Source: Actinomycetota bacterium (GTDB taxonomy: Bacteria; Actinomycetota; Actinomycetes; S36-B12; UBA5976). From it: a stretch of DNA of 57,170 bases. Both the position numbers and the translations under genes were made by a program. The first letter of the stretch is position 1. The number at the start of each line of letters is the position of its first letter. The stretch is from assembly GCA_947448865.1 (NCBI GenBank), contig CANFOW010000007.1, forward strand, positions 1-57,170, given 5' to 3'. Below are positions 7,967 through 16,606 of the stretch, in pieces. Under the pieces are notes generated by a model. It had not been told where the DNA came from and searched no databases. It was given only the letters and a program-made list of their open reading frames with translations.

Positions 7967-9382
7967 ATGGAGTTGCAGGAATATTTACGCACTCTTCGCA
8001 AGCGTTGGAAAACGATTTCACTCGTGCTGTTTTTAACAGTATTAATTTCCGGCGCGGTAACCATTGCAACGCCTAAAGCATATGTTTCTAATGCCCAGTT
8101 ATTTGTTGCCACCTCCGGATCTAGTAGCGACATTGGTAACGTGCTCACTGGTGCTCAGTTTTCAAGTCAACGAGTAAAGACGTATACGCAGCTAGTGAAA
8201 ATGCCACAGGTACTTGCACCTGTTTCTGCTGCACTGGGCTACGAAGTTACTAAGGAAGAAGTAACAGCGACGAGTCCACTCGACACTGTGCTTATAAATA
8301 TTGCAGTCTCAAACCATGATCCCGCTCGTGCTATCGCTATCGCTGATGCCGTATCAATACAGCTCGCAAAAGTAATTCAGGAACTCGAGACGCCTCTATC
8401 AGTCGGCGGAAGTAGCCCCGTAAAGGCAACAGTTGTTCAGCAAGCCAGCACACCAGATGGTCCAAGTTCTCCTCGGCCCGTGTCCAATGTGATTTTAGGC
8501 ATTTTGCTGGGGGCACTCCTAGGTGTTGGAATTGCAATATTGCTTGAGACTCTCGACAACACAGTTAAAGCGTTTGACGATGTGGTCAAGGCGACCGGAA
8601 TCAACCCGATAGGAATTATTGGATTTGATCCAGGCGCGAAATCAAGTCCAATTGCAGCGTTGAATCAGCGAAGCGTCCGTTCAGAAGCATTCAGAACCTT
8701 ACGAACTAACCTGCAGTTTGTTGATGTCGATAAGCCACCACATGTCTTCGTGATTTCTAGTGCGTTGCCGGATGAAGGAAAGTCAACGACGTGCTTGAAC
8801 TTGGCGATTGCATTTGCGCAATCTGGTGCCAAGGTGTGCTTGGTTGATGCGGACCTCAGGAAGCCAAGTCTGGCAGGCTACCTCGGAATTGATGGTGGGC
8901 TTGGTCTGACAAATATTCTGGCTGGTCAAGTAAAACTAGAAGATGCCTTGGTTCTGTGGAACCGTGAATTGATGACAGTACTTCCGTCGGGGCCAACACC
9001 ACCAAATCCAAGCGAATTACTTGGTAGTAAGCAAATGTCAGCGTTACTAGAACAGCTTCGTAAAGAGTTCGATTACGTCATCATCGATGGTGCGCCACTG
9101 TTGCCAGTAACAGATTCGGCTATCCTCGGGCGATTGACGGACGGAATTATTTTTGTGGTTCGTTTTGGTAAAACTACTCACGAACAAATTCAGCGCACAA
9201 TTGAATCCCTTGCGATTGTTGAAGCTCACCTGCTCGGACCAGTGGTTAATTTTGTGCCGAGTGGTTCCGCAGGGTATGGCTACGGGTATGGCTACGGGTA
9301 TGGCTACGGGTATGGCTACGGGTATGGCCTCCAAGATTCTGTAGATATTTCTGACAAAGCGGTTTCTGGTAACACCGAGTAG
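7967..9382 (+). CDS. Chain-length regulator / tyrosine autokinase (Wzz-BY-kinase fusion) with Gly-Tyr repeat tail
   Basis: 471 residues, ATG with GAGGAG upstream. An N-terminal Wzz-type part has membrane segments at about 17-37 and 174-194 enclosing an extracytoplasmic region. The cytoplasmic part is a P-loop BY-kinase: Walker A in SSALPDEGKSTTCLNLAIA, Walker A' VCLVDADLRKPS, Walker B YVIIDGAPLL. The C-terminus carries (Gly-Tyr)9 encoded by 12-bp repeats, then a short acidic tail. BY-kinases autophosphorylate on C-terminal tyrosine clusters to control capsule or exopolysaccharide polymerisation. Here the kinase and Wzz halves are fused, as in proteobacterial Wzc and some actinobacteria. A tyrosine phosphatase gene follows. 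No glycosyltransferases are present nearby. Confidence 0.9.
   Translation: MELQEYLRTLRKRWKTISLVLFLTVLISGAVTIATPKAYVSNAQLFVATSGSSSDIGNVLTGAQFSSQRVKTYTQLVKMPQVLAPVSAALGYEVTKEEVTATSPLDTVLINIAVSNHDPARAIAIADAVSIQLAKVIQELETPLSVGGSSPVKATVVQQASTPDGPSSPRPVSNVILGILLGALLGVGIAILLETLDNTVKAFDDVVKATGINPIGIIGFDPGAKSSPIAALNQRSVRSEAFRTLRTNLQFVDVDKPPHVFVISSALPDEGKSTTCLNLAIAFAQSGAKVCLVDADLRKPSLAGYLGIDGGLGLTNILAGQVKLEDALVLWNRELMTVLPSGPTPPNPSELLGSKQMSALLEQLRKEFDYVIIDGAPLLPVTDSAILGRLTDGIIFVVRFGKTTHEQIQRTIESLAIVEAHLLGPVVNFVPSGSAGYGYGYGYGYGYGYGYGYGLQDSVDISDKAVSGNTE
9272..9328 (+). repeat. 12-bp tandem repeat (gggtatggctac), 4.75 copies, encoding (Gly-Tyr)9
   Basis: Four full copies of gggtatggctac followed by gggtatggc, without mismatch, inside the 3' end of the kinase gene. 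Every copy is in frame and alternates the Tyr codons tat and tac. Perfect repeats of this length can change copy number by slippage, always in steps of two Gly-Tyr pairs. Confidence 0.97.
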
Positions 9383-9489
9383 AGTGTGGATGTGGGTTGC
9401 TTGCGGTAATTTTCGCCAGTAATCATTAACTATTCGGGGGAATAGCGGTCGCCAAGGACTTGGTGACAACACGACCTGGATGGGATCTG

Positions 9490-10140
9490 ATGGCACCGAG
9501 AATTCTCATCGTGTGCACTGCAAATGTGTGCAGAAGCCCTTATGCGGCCGACAAATTACGCACGAGTCTGAGTGCCGATCCGAGCACAGCAGCTCTTGAA
9601 TTTATCGTTGAGTCTGCTGGGACTCATGCAGTTGATGATCAAAGTTACTGCCAGATGGCAACGAAGCGAATAGGCGAGCAGCATCAGGGAGTTTCGCGCC
9701 ATCTCGAATCAGTAGATTTGGGCACCTTTGATTTGATTTTGACCATGAGCAGAAATCAACGTGGCGAAATTGTGCGACTAGCACCGCAATTGCGGTCGCG
9801 TATTTACACATTGGTTGAAGTGTCGCGCCAAGCCTATGGAATAACACAAGACGGCCAGGCCCTTGATGTTGCTCGTGGAAAAAGTCGCCCCAAAGACACG
9901 GGCCATTCGCGTCAACATGTTGAACTGCTGCCCAGTGGTAATCAAGACCGTTGGAACTGGCTCCTTGAGGAAATGAACGCTTGGCGGGGCTTCTTTGCCG
10001 GCGGAGTTGCCAGACATCAATCCCTTGACGTCAATGACCCACATATTGTGTCAAAAGACATTCACGACGACACATTCGAAATTATTGACGAAGCGATTGC
10101 CGCATTCGTAAAAGCTTTATCTGCGACCTTAAACGCATAA
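9490..10140 (+). CDS. Low-molecular-weight protein-tyrosine phosphatase
   Basis: 216 residues from ATG 9490; an upstream GTG at 9460 is in frame, but the P-loop then falls unusually far from the N-terminus. The catalytic CX5R loop is VCTANVCRSP (Cys9, Arg15 from ATG 9490). The late NDPH segment supplies the likely general-acid Asp, followed by the usual helix (FEIIDEAIAAFVKAL). It lies just downstream of the tyrosine autokinase, matching the kinase/phosphatase pairs that cycle phosphate on BY-kinases. Length exceeds the family norm (about 150-165) because of insertions between residues about 100 and 180, including RGKSRPKDTGHSRQH. The target is inferred from context. Confidence 0.85.
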   Translation: MAPRILIVCTANVCRSPYAADKLRTSLSADPSTAALEFIVESAGTHAVDDQSYCQMATKRIGEQHQGVSRHLESVDLGTFDLILTMSRNQRGEIVRLAPQLRSRIYTLVEVSRQAYGITQDGQALDVARGKSRPKDTGHSRQHVELLPSGNQDRWNWLLEEMNAWRGFFAGGVARHQSLDVNDPHIVSKDIHDDTFEIIDEAIAAFVKALSATLNA

Positions 10141-10183
10141 GCGACTTAACTACACAGTTCCAATACCTCGCTCGTGCCTGCAA

Positions 10184-10189
10184 TAGGGT
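10184..10189 (+). promoter_or_regulatory. -10 box (TAGGGT) of a leaderless ABC transporter gene
   Basis: TAGGGT ends six bases before the ATG at 10196, placing the predicted transcription start at the start codon. Confidence 0.55.
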
Positions 10190-10195
10190 GAGGGT

Positions 10196-11128
10196 ATGCG
10201 GGTTGAGGTTCAAGGAATCGATAAGCACTTTCGAAAAGTCCATGCAGTAAGAGAATTGAGCTTCACTGTTGAACCGGGGCGAGTCACTGGATTCCTCGGT
10301 CCAAATGGATCAGGTAAGTCCACTTCTATGCGACTTATGTTGGGTTTGGACAAAGGCAAAGGCCAGACGCTTTTTGACGGAAAACAACTCACAGACCATA
10401 AGTCCGTAACACGTGTTGTTGGTGCTCACCTTGACGCAAAGTTTTTTCACCCGAAACGCACGGCTTATGCACACCTAAGAATGTTGGCTTCTGAGTCGCG
10501 AATTTCAAAGGCTCGAGTTAATGAAGTACTGCAACTTGTTGGGCTGGAGTCAGTGGCCAAAAAAAGGCCTGGCGGATTTTCACTTGGCATGGGACAGAGG
10601 CTGGGATTAGCTGGCGCTATTTTGGCGGATCCGCAAGTGTTGATTCTTGATGAACCTGCAAACGGACTCGACCCTCAATCCATTCAATGGATGAGAGATT
10701 TTTTGAGATTTTATGCCTCACTTGGCCGAACTGTATTAGTCAGCAGCCATCTATTAAGTGAGATGCAATTACTTGCTGACGATGTTGTTGTCATCGCACG
10801 AGGATCGCTTATTGCATCTGAGTCCATGTCCGCATTCTTAGCGCGGTCAACGGGTAGTTCGGTCAAAGTGCGCACCAACAATGTGCGAGGACTCGCAGAA
10901 GCATTGCAATCCGAAGGACTTTCGCTATCTGTTACGCATGGCGAAGAATTGCGAATCCCAAATGTCACAACTGACATCGTGGGAGAGATTGCTTTTCGGT
11001 ATAGCGTTCCGTTGCTGGAACTAACTGCTGAGACCGCGAGTCTTGAAAGTGTGTTTCTCGAACTCACGGAAAGTGGACAGGAATATCGCACAGGGGTTTC
11101 TACTCCCCATTTGGGAGGTGCGCTGTGA
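10196..11128 (+). CDS. ABC transporter ATP-binding protein (ABC-2 exporter type)
   Basis: 310 residues. Walker A is GPNGSGKST (near residue 37), the ABC signature is SLGMGQRLGLA, and Walker B is VLILDEPANGLD followed by an SSHLLSEM H-loop. The C-terminal 90 residues form the extra domain typical of ATPases that pair with ABC-2 permeases (CcmA/NatA/BcrA-like). It overlaps the permease gene by 4 bp (GTGA), so both act as one exporter. Substrates of the subfamily include antibiotics, lipids and sodium; nothing here fixes which. Confidence 0.92.
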   Translation: MRVEVQGIDKHFRKVHAVRELSFTVEPGRVTGFLGPNGSGKSTSMRLMLGLDKGKGQTLFDGKQLTDHKSVTRVVGAHLDAKFFHPKRTAYAHLRMLASESRISKARVNEVLQLVGLESVAKKRPGGFSLGMGQRLGLAGAILADPQVLILDEPANGLDPQSIQWMRDFLRFYASLGRTVLVSSHLLSEMQLLADDVVVIARGSLIASESMSAFLARSTGSSVKVRTNNVRGLAEALQSEGLSLSVTHGEELRIPNVTTDIVGEIAFRYSVPLLELTAETASLESVFLELTESGQEYRTGVSTPHLGGAL

Positions 11129-11865
11129 TCTCGGTTTTGATTTATGAATGGCGTCGGCTGTGGTCTGTGCGTTCAACGTGGATTATGTCGATTCTGTATT
11201 TAGGAATGGCAGCTCTACTTGGCGCAGTTCCTCTCTATTTCGATACTGGCGCTAAACAATCATGGCAAGGTCTCTATAGTTCCTCAGGAAATTTATTATG
11301 CGTCATCATGTTGAGCGTTATTGCTGCGCAAACTTTCGGCCATGAATATAGGTATGGACTCATTCGATTAACTTTTAGCGAATTTCCAAAACGTGAAAGG
11401 GTGATGATTGCAAAGACAATCATGCTTGGCGTGTACGTCACTCTCATGACTTTCTTGGGTTGGGCAGTTCTTGGCGCTATAGGTGCTTCAAAACCGTCAC
11501 GAATTTCAACAGACGTGGTCGGATTTAGTTTGAGTGGAAATAACATCCCACACTTGTGGCAGATACCAATTTTTGGTTTCGCTTATTGCATCATCGCGAT
11601 GAGTGTGACGGTGCTGACCCGAAACCTTGCACTAGGCGTGATACTTCCATTGTTGACAGCCACTTTGGTGGAGACACTTATTTCTGGATTCTCAACACTG
11701 GCCAAAGGTCGACTTGATTGGCTTGTTCACATTTTGCCTTTCAACAATGGCTATGCCTGGCTTAGTGGATCAACAGACATGCACCTATCCGGCTTAGTAT
11801 TTGCTTCCTGGGCTGTTGGCTTCTACTTTTTGGCAACACTTCGCCTGCATGTGCGAGACGCCTAA
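11125..11865 (+). CDS. ABC-2 type transporter permease
   Basis: 246 residues from GTG overlapping the ATPase stop. About six hydrophobic segments are visible (near residues 20-40, 55-72, 98-120, 138-160, 168-190 and 218-238), the standard ABC-2 topology. Positively charged termini suit a cytoplasmic location. It functions with the preceding ATPase. The TauE/SafE gene starts on the base after this stop codon, suggesting a three-gene transcript. Confidence 0.82.
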   Translation: MISVLIYEWRRLWSVRSTWIMSILYLGMAALLGAVPLYFDTGAKQSWQGLYSSSGNLLCVIMLSVIAAQTFGHEYRYGLIRLTFSEFPKRERVMIAKTIMLGVYVTLMTFLGWAVLGAIGASKPSRISTDVVGFSLSGNNIPHLWQIPIFGFAYCIIAMSVTVLTRNLALGVILPLLTATLVETLISGFSTLAKGRLDWLVHILPFNNGYAWLSGSTDMHLSGLVFASWAVGFYFLATLRLHVRDA

Positions 11866-12627
11866 ATGGCGCTAGCACTTAATCGCCAGACCTACCAAGC
11901 AATAGCCGTCGGGATTGCTGCTGGACTGCTGTCGGGATTTTTTGGCGTGGGTGGCGGCTTCATCATGGTGCCGCTCTATGTTCTCTGGATGCAAGTAGAT
12001 CAAAAACGTGCGCACGCAACATCACTACTTGCGATTATTCCAATTGCGACCACCGCCGCTACAAGTTACGCAATCCAACACGAAGTCGATTGGTCCGCCG
12101 TTATATTGGTGCTGGCCGGCTCGGTCTTTGGCGCGAAATATGGCGTCCACCTTTTGGGCAAGTTGCCCCTGCGCACAATACAAAGAATTTTTGCGGCGGT
12201 GTTAATTCTTTCTGCGGCACGATTGCTGTGGTCGGCTACTCCACATCAAGTTTTCCACGGACTGTTGGCCGACATCCTGCTAGTAACAATCGGATTTCTT
12301 GCAGGTGTGATGTCAGGAATGCTTGGTGTTGGTGGTGGAATCGTTATTGTTCCCGCATTGATTCTGACCTCCGGCATCGATGCCACGATGGCGAGGGGCA
12401 CCAGTCTCGCGGTAATTATTGGAACTGCGATTTCCGGAACTCGTTCACACCTGAAGCGAGGAAATGTTGATGTTCACCTAGGACTGGTCTCTGGCATTGC
12501 GGGAATCCCAGCTGCCGTTGTCAGTAGCGTCCTAGGCACAACAACATCAGATCGGGTGGCTGTCTCGTTGTTTTCATTGATTCTTATAGCTATTGCAGTC
12601 CGAATGATGCGTAGTTCGTCCCACTAG
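11866..12627 (+). CDS. TauE/SafE-family membrane transporter (sulfite exporter-like)
   Basis: 253 residues, ATG abutting the previous TAA. The two-fold repeated TauE/SafE motif is obvious: GLLSGFFGVGGGFIMVPL near the N-terminus and GVMSGMLGVGGGIVIVPAL in the second half. About eight membrane helices are predicted. Family members move sulfite, sulfoacetate and other organosulfur anions. Substrate here is unknown, and coupling to the ABC-2 exporter may be only transcriptional. Confidence 0.87.
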   Translation: MALALNRQTYQAIAVGIAAGLLSGFFGVGGGFIMVPLYVLWMQVDQKRAHATSLLAIIPIATTAATSYAIQHEVDWSAVILVLAGSVFGAKYGVHLLGKLPLRTIQRIFAAVLILSAARLLWSATPHQVFHGLLADILLVTIGFLAGVMSGMLGVGGGIVIVPALILTSGIDATMARGTSLAVIIGTAISGTRSHLKRGNVDVHLGLVSGIAGIPAAVVSSVLGTTTSDRVAVSLFSLILIAIAVRMMRSSSH

Positions 12628-12695
12628 AGGCGAACTCGCTCAATCTCTCGTACTCTTGGCGTGAGGATTCCAACACCCTGTCGAAGGGGGATTTA

Positions 12696-13865
12696 GTGAA
12701 AGTCGTAGTACCCGCAGAACACAATGACGGTGAACGTCGTGTCGCTTTAGTGCCTGAAGCTGTTGCCAAGCTGATCAAACTTGGTTTAGAAGTGAGCATT
12801 CAAAGCGGTGCTGGTGTCAGTGCAAACCATGATGACAATTCGTATGTCACAGCAGGCGCTTCCATTATTAGTGATGGCGAAATTTCGCAGGCAATAAAGT
12901 CTGCTGATGTTGTAACAACAGTTCGTCCGCTGCCAATCCCAGTAGCTAAGTCGCTCAAACGTGGTGCAATAACACTTTCTTTCTTGTCGCCCACAAATAA
13001 TGCAGACGAAATTAAAGCATTGAGTGAAGCTGGTGTCACTGCACTTTCATTTGATTTAGTTCCTCGCATATCTCGAGCGCAATCTATGGACGCACTGTCT
13101 TCACAAGCACTGTGTGCGGGATATCGAACAGCACTTATCGCCGCTGAAAGATCCTCGAAATTTTTCCCCATGCTTATGACAGCTGCGGGAACAGTTCAAC
13201 CAGCAAAAGTACTGGTGCTGGGTGCAGGTGTGGCCGGTCTTCAAGCAATGGCAACGGCTCGTCGACTCGGAGCAGTGGTCAGCGCGTATGACGTACGTGC
13301 ATCAAGTGCCGATGAAGTGAAGTCAATGGGTGCTACCTTCATCAACTTAAATCTCGAAACTCTCGAAGGCGCTGGCGGTTACGCTCGAGAAATGGGCGAA
13401 GAACGCGCCAAGGCACAGCAAGACGCTTTGACACCGTTCATATCGGAATCAGATGTTGTCATCACGACAGCTGCAATTCCTGGTCGACCTGCTCCGATTC
13501 TTGTGACCGCAGCCATGACAAAAAATATGAAGCCAGGTTCGGTCATTGTCGATCTAGCTGCTGAGTCCGGTGGAAATGTCGAAGGATCTGTTGCAGGCGA
13601 AGACGTCGAACTTGCAACGGCCGGCGGAACAGTCACTCTTATCGGTTGTAAGGACTTAGCAAGTCAAATTTCTGTGCATTCCAGCAAGTTGTATGCCCAG
13701 AATGTTGTGTCACTTCTGACATTGATAACCAAAGATGGCGAAGTCACGCCAGATCCAGCTGATGAAGTTGTTGCAGGTAGCGCTGTCGTTTTTGATGGAG
13801 AAGTGCGAAATGCGATGGCTCGCGAAACCCTTGGGCTAGAACCACTCAAAAAGGATGGTGAGTAA
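12696..13865 (+). CDS. pntAA: NAD(P) transhydrogenase subunit alpha part 1 (NAD-binding domain I)
   Basis: 389 residues, GTG start with AAGGGGGA upstream. The alanine dehydrogenase/PNT N-terminal domain begins VVVPAEHNDGERRVALVPEA. The NAD-binding Rossmann motif VLVLGAGVAGLQAMATA lies near residue 170, and RASSADEVKSMGA follows. This is the soluble NAD(H)-binding component dI of the proton-translocating transhydrogenase, which uses the proton gradient to make NADPH from NADH. The alpha chain is split after dI, as in Rhodospirillum and mycobacteria, and the other two subunits follow directly. Confidence 0.95.
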   Translation: MKVVVPAEHNDGERRVALVPEAVAKLIKLGLEVSIQSGAGVSANHDDNSYVTAGASIISDGEISQAIKSADVVTTVRPLPIPVAKSLKRGAITLSFLSPTNNADEIKALSEAGVTALSFDLVPRISRAQSMDALSSQALCAGYRTALIAAERSSKFFPMLMTAAGTVQPAKVLVLGAGVAGLQAMATARRLGAVVSAYDVRASSADEVKSMGATFINLNLETLEGAGGYAREMGEERAKAQQDALTPFISESDVVITTAAIPGRPAPILVTAAMTKNMKPGSVIVDLAAESGGNVEGSVAGEDVELATAGGTVTLIGCKDLASQISVHSSKLYAQNVVSLLTLITKDGEVTPDPADEVVAGSAVVFDGEVRNAMARETLGLEPLKKDGE

Positions 13866-13868
13866 GAC

Positions 13869-14165
13869 ATGGATGCAATTGCACTCTTAACGATTTTTGT
13901 GCTGAGTATTTTCGTAGGCATTGAAGTTGTCTCAAAAGTATCTGCAGTTTTGCACACGCCGCTAATGTCCGGAGCAAATGCGATTCACGGTGTTGTTCTC
14001 GTTGGCGCAATTTTGGTTACAGGCAAGGCGAACACGACACTTGAACTTGGACTTGGATTGGCGGCAATCGTACTTGCAGCAATCAACATGGTCGGTGGTT
14101 TCGTTGTAACCGATCGCATGCTGGAAATGTTTAAGCCAAAGCCTCGTGATGGAGAAGCGAAATGA
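13869..14165 (+). CDS. pntAB: NAD(P) transhydrogenase subunit alpha part 2 (membrane component)
   Basis: 98 residues with three hydrophobic helices and the typical HTPLMSGANAIHGVVLVGAI segment, the conserved core of the PntAB membrane subunit. The start lies three bases after the pntAA stop and the end overlaps pntB by 4 bp (ATGA). It forms part of the proton channel with the PntB membrane domain. Confidence 0.95.
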   Translation: MDAIALLTIFVLSIFVGIEVVSKVSAVLHTPLMSGANAIHGVVLVGAILVTGKANTTLELGLGLAAIVLAAINMVGGFVVTDRMLEMFKPKPRDGEAK

Positions 14166-15574
14166 CACCAACCTGGGTACGCCTTGCTGAACTTGGCGCG
14201 TCAGTGCTTTTCATCCTTGCTCTCAAGGGACTGTCTTCACCAAAAACTGCCCGCCGAGGAAACCTCCTTGGCGCAGCCGGTGCCACGATTGCAACAATCG
14301 TTGCATTCTTTTATGGCGAGAAGTTTTACGGTGGTCCGATACAGCATCTGCCACTCATCATTGTTGCCACCGCAATTGGTTCGGTGATTGGTTGGATAGC
14401 GGCCAAGCGCGTCCAGATGACGCAAATGCCACAGATGGTTGCGCTATTCAATGGCGTCGGTGGTGGAGCCGCCGCCGTTGTTTCAACGATTGAATTTTTG
14501 TCAGCAGGTAATCCAGCACAGACGCGTGCTGCATTAGCTGCAACGGTCTTTACCGTTCTCGTCGGATCGGTATCTTTCACGGGTTCAATTCTGACCTTTA
14601 TGAAATTGCAAGAACTGATGACATCCCGACCAGTTGTCATACCAGCCGGACGATACATCACGTCACTTGTTGGACTATTAACAATTGGATCGGCAATCGT
14701 GCTTGTCACCTGGCTTGATTCCGCCGGGAATGCTTCGAGTTCAATACTCTTCGTACTGCTTGGGCTTTCGCTCATAATGGGACTTCTCTTAGTACTTCCA
14801 GTTGGTGGCGCAGATGTTCCCATCGTGATTTCGTTGCTGAACGCATTTACAGGACTTTCGGTAGCCGCTTCTGGTTATGTACTGGGTAACGTTTTGCTCA
14901 TTGTGGCGGGAACTCTTGTTGGGGCTTCAGGAACGTTGCTGACTCGCATGATGGCTCAAGCCATGGGTCGACCACTCACGAACACTTTGTTCGGGGCATT
15001 TACTGCTAAGGCAACAACGGCTGCTGGGCCAGCGGAAGATCGTCCTGTGAAGTCAGCTTCTCCAGAAGATGTGGCCATCATGCTGGCGTATGCGCGCAAG
15101 GTCATCATTGTTCCTGGTTACGGGCTTGCTGTTGCCCAGGCGCAAAATACGATTCGCGAGTTGGTTGAACTTTTGCAAGCGAAGGGTATTTCGGTTGACT
15201 ATGCAATTCACCCCGTTGCCGGCCGTATGCCAGGACACATGAATGTGTTGCTAGCCGAAGCAAATGTACCTTATGAGCAACTGAAGGAAATGGATGAAAT
15301 CAATCCAGAATTCGCAGAAACAGATGTTGCTCTGGTAGTTGGAGCGAACGATGTTGTGAATCCAGCAGCACGCAATGATCCTTCTGCACCGATTTATGGA
15401 ATGCCGATTCTCAACGTAGATCAGGCACAGCAAGTTGTATTCCTGAAGCGTTCTATGCGGCCAGGATTTGCTGGAATCGAAAATGAAGTGCTCTTTGATC
15501 CAAGAACGTCATTGCTTTTTGGCGATGCAAAAGAATCACTGACAAAAGTTGTGAGCGCAGTTAAGAATCTCTAA
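14162..15574 (+). CDS. pntB: NAD(P) transhydrogenase subunit beta (membrane plus NADP-binding domain)
   Basis: 470 residues. The first about 270 residues contain eight to nine hydrophobic helices. The C-terminal dIII NADP-binding domain carries VIIVPGYGLAVAQAQ, AIHPVAGRMPGHMNVLLAEA and VGANDVVNPAARND, all diagnostic for PntB. It completes the transhydrogenase operon, which ends at a strong hairpin. The complex supplies NADPH for biosynthesis. Confidence 0.96.
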   Translation: MTPTWVRLAELGASVLFILALKGLSSPKTARRGNLLGAAGATIATIVAFFYGEKFYGGPIQHLPLIIVATAIGSVIGWIAAKRVQMTQMPQMVALFNGVGGGAAAVVSTIEFLSAGNPAQTRAALAATVFTVLVGSVSFTGSILTFMKLQELMTSRPVVIPAGRYITSLVGLLTIGSAIVLVTWLDSAGNASSSILFVLLGLSLIMGLLLVLPVGGADVPIVISLLNAFTGLSVAASGYVLGNVLLIVAGTLVGASGTLLTRMMAQAMGRPLTNTLFGAFTAKATTAAGPAEDRPVKSASPEDVAIMLAYARKVIIVPGYGLAVAQAQNTIRELVELLQAKGISVDYAIHPVAGRMPGHMNVLLAEANVPYEQLKEMDEINPEFAETDVALVVGANDVVNPAARNDPSAPIYGMPILNVDQAQQVVFLKRSMRPGFAGIENEVLFDPRTSLLFGDAKESLTKVVSAVKNL

Positions 15575-15580
15575 ATAGTA

Positions 15581-15626
15581 AAAAGTAAAGAGCGGTCTCA
15601 CAGGTGTGGGGCCGCTCTTCACTTTT
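15581..15626. terminator. Bidirectional intrinsic terminator between pntB and the CPBP gene
   Basis: An outer stem aaaagt/actttt and inner stem aagagcgg/ccgctctt, separated by one mismatch, surround a 16-base loop. A/T runs on both sides suit termination of both converging genes. Confidence 0.85.
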
Positions 15627-15636
15627 AGCTCAAGAA

Positions 15637-16383
15637 TTAAGTGAGCCCGATTTCTGCCAACGTTTTACCTTTGTACTTTCGGTTATTGATTATGGTGAAC
15701 GTTATGGCCAACAAAAACAGGATCAGTGCGGGATACAAACCAAGCTCATTCTTTCCAATGGACGATGCTCCCGGCGCAATTAAGAAACCGTCATAAAGCC
15801 AATGCATCACAATCACGAGAATCAAGTTGCCACCACTCGTGACGTACACCCAACCGAATGCTAAGCCGATACACGAAGTCAAGATTACTTGGAAGATTGT
15901 TGCTGAAACGGACTGCTTCATGACGTTTACTGAATGCATTACTCCGAACAGCAATGAAGAGTAGGCAACGGCACGGGTAGCCGTCATGGATTTACCCAGC
16001 TGATTGAGGATGATCCCGCGAAATGCCGTTTCTTCTCCGATACCAACAAAGAGCGTGCCCAAGAAAACCGATGTCACTGTGGGCCATACGACTCCACCAC
16101 CTTGGATAGCCTGCAAGCCACCAATGATTGTGAGTGCAATCGGAATCGCAAGTACCCAAGCTTGACGAGAGATTTGGTTGGAAAAATGAATTTTTGTTTG
16201 TGTTAGTACAGAAAGCCCGTAAGTGATCCCAGCAATTATCGCGATGACCCACCAGAGCTCTTTCATAATGAGATGAGCACTGCTGTAGTCGTGCGATGTC
16301 ATACTCCACAAAATTGCCATCATGGCCGGATATAGAAGTGCAACAAAAATAACGAGTGGCTTACCTGAGAGACTTCTCATCAT
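15637..16383 (-). CDS. CPBP-family intramembrane metalloprotease
   Basis: 248 residues starting with a Met-Met pair. About seven to eight hydrophobic helices are visible. The Abi/CPBP catalytic motifs are present: EETAFRGIILNQL (EExxxR), FGVMHSVNVM, and VIVMHWLYDG in a later helix. Related to Rce1 prenyl-protein endopeptidases; in bacteria they are linked to membrane proteolysis or bacteriocin self-immunity. Substrate unknown. A TAGGCT box six bases before the start suggests a leaderless transcript. It converges on the pnt operon across the shared terminator. Confidence 0.85.
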   Translation of the reverse strand: MMRSLSGKPLVIFVALLYPAMMAILWSMTSHDYSSAHLIMKELWWVIAIIAGITYGLSVLTQTKIHFSNQISRQAWVLAIPIALTIIGGLQAIQGGGVVWPTVTSVFLGTLFVGIGEETAFRGIILNQLGKSMTATRAVAYSSLLFGVMHSVNVMKQSVSATIFQVILTSCIGLAFGWVYVTSGGNLILVIVMHWLYDGFLIAPGASSIGKNELGLYPALILFLLAITFTIINNRKYKGKTLAEIGLT

Positions 16384-16389
16384 GCCAAG

Positions 16390-16395
16390 AGCCTA
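16390..16395 (-). promoter_or_regulatory. -10 box (TAGGCT) of the leaderless CPBP gene
   Basis: On the reverse strand TAGGCT is followed by six bases and then the ATG at 16383. Confidence 0.5.
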
Positions 16396-16468
16396 ATGTG
16401 CAAATAATGATGGCGGTGAGATTTGGCGAGAATTGACGATGTCAGGGCTGAAACTATGAAAAATCATA

Positions 16469-16558
16469 TGGCGGTGCCGGTGGGATTTGAACCCACGGAG
16501 GGCTTGCACCCTCACACGCTTTCGAGGCGTGCTCCTTTGGCCGCTCGGACACGACACC
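16469..16558 (-). tRNA. tRNA-Ser(CGA), CCA encoded
   Basis: The reverse strand folds as a class-II tRNA of 90 nt. Acceptor GGTGTCG pairs with CGGCACC, then comes discriminator G and a genomic CCA. The anticodon loop CTCGAAA holds CGA (reading UCG) at 16522-16524. A long variable arm (GAGGGTGCAAGCCCTC) and T-arm GTGGGTTCAAATCCCAC are present. Confidence 0.95.
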
Positions 16559-16606
16559 GCCGATAACATTACCCGTATTCGTAGCCTTGCGGAAAATCGT
16601 TGAAAT

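Noticed and set aside
9047-9496. Reverse-strand ORF with an AIPV repeat opposite the kinase tail
   Set aside because: The repeat is the antisense of the Gly-Tyr DNA repeat; the frame has no independent features.
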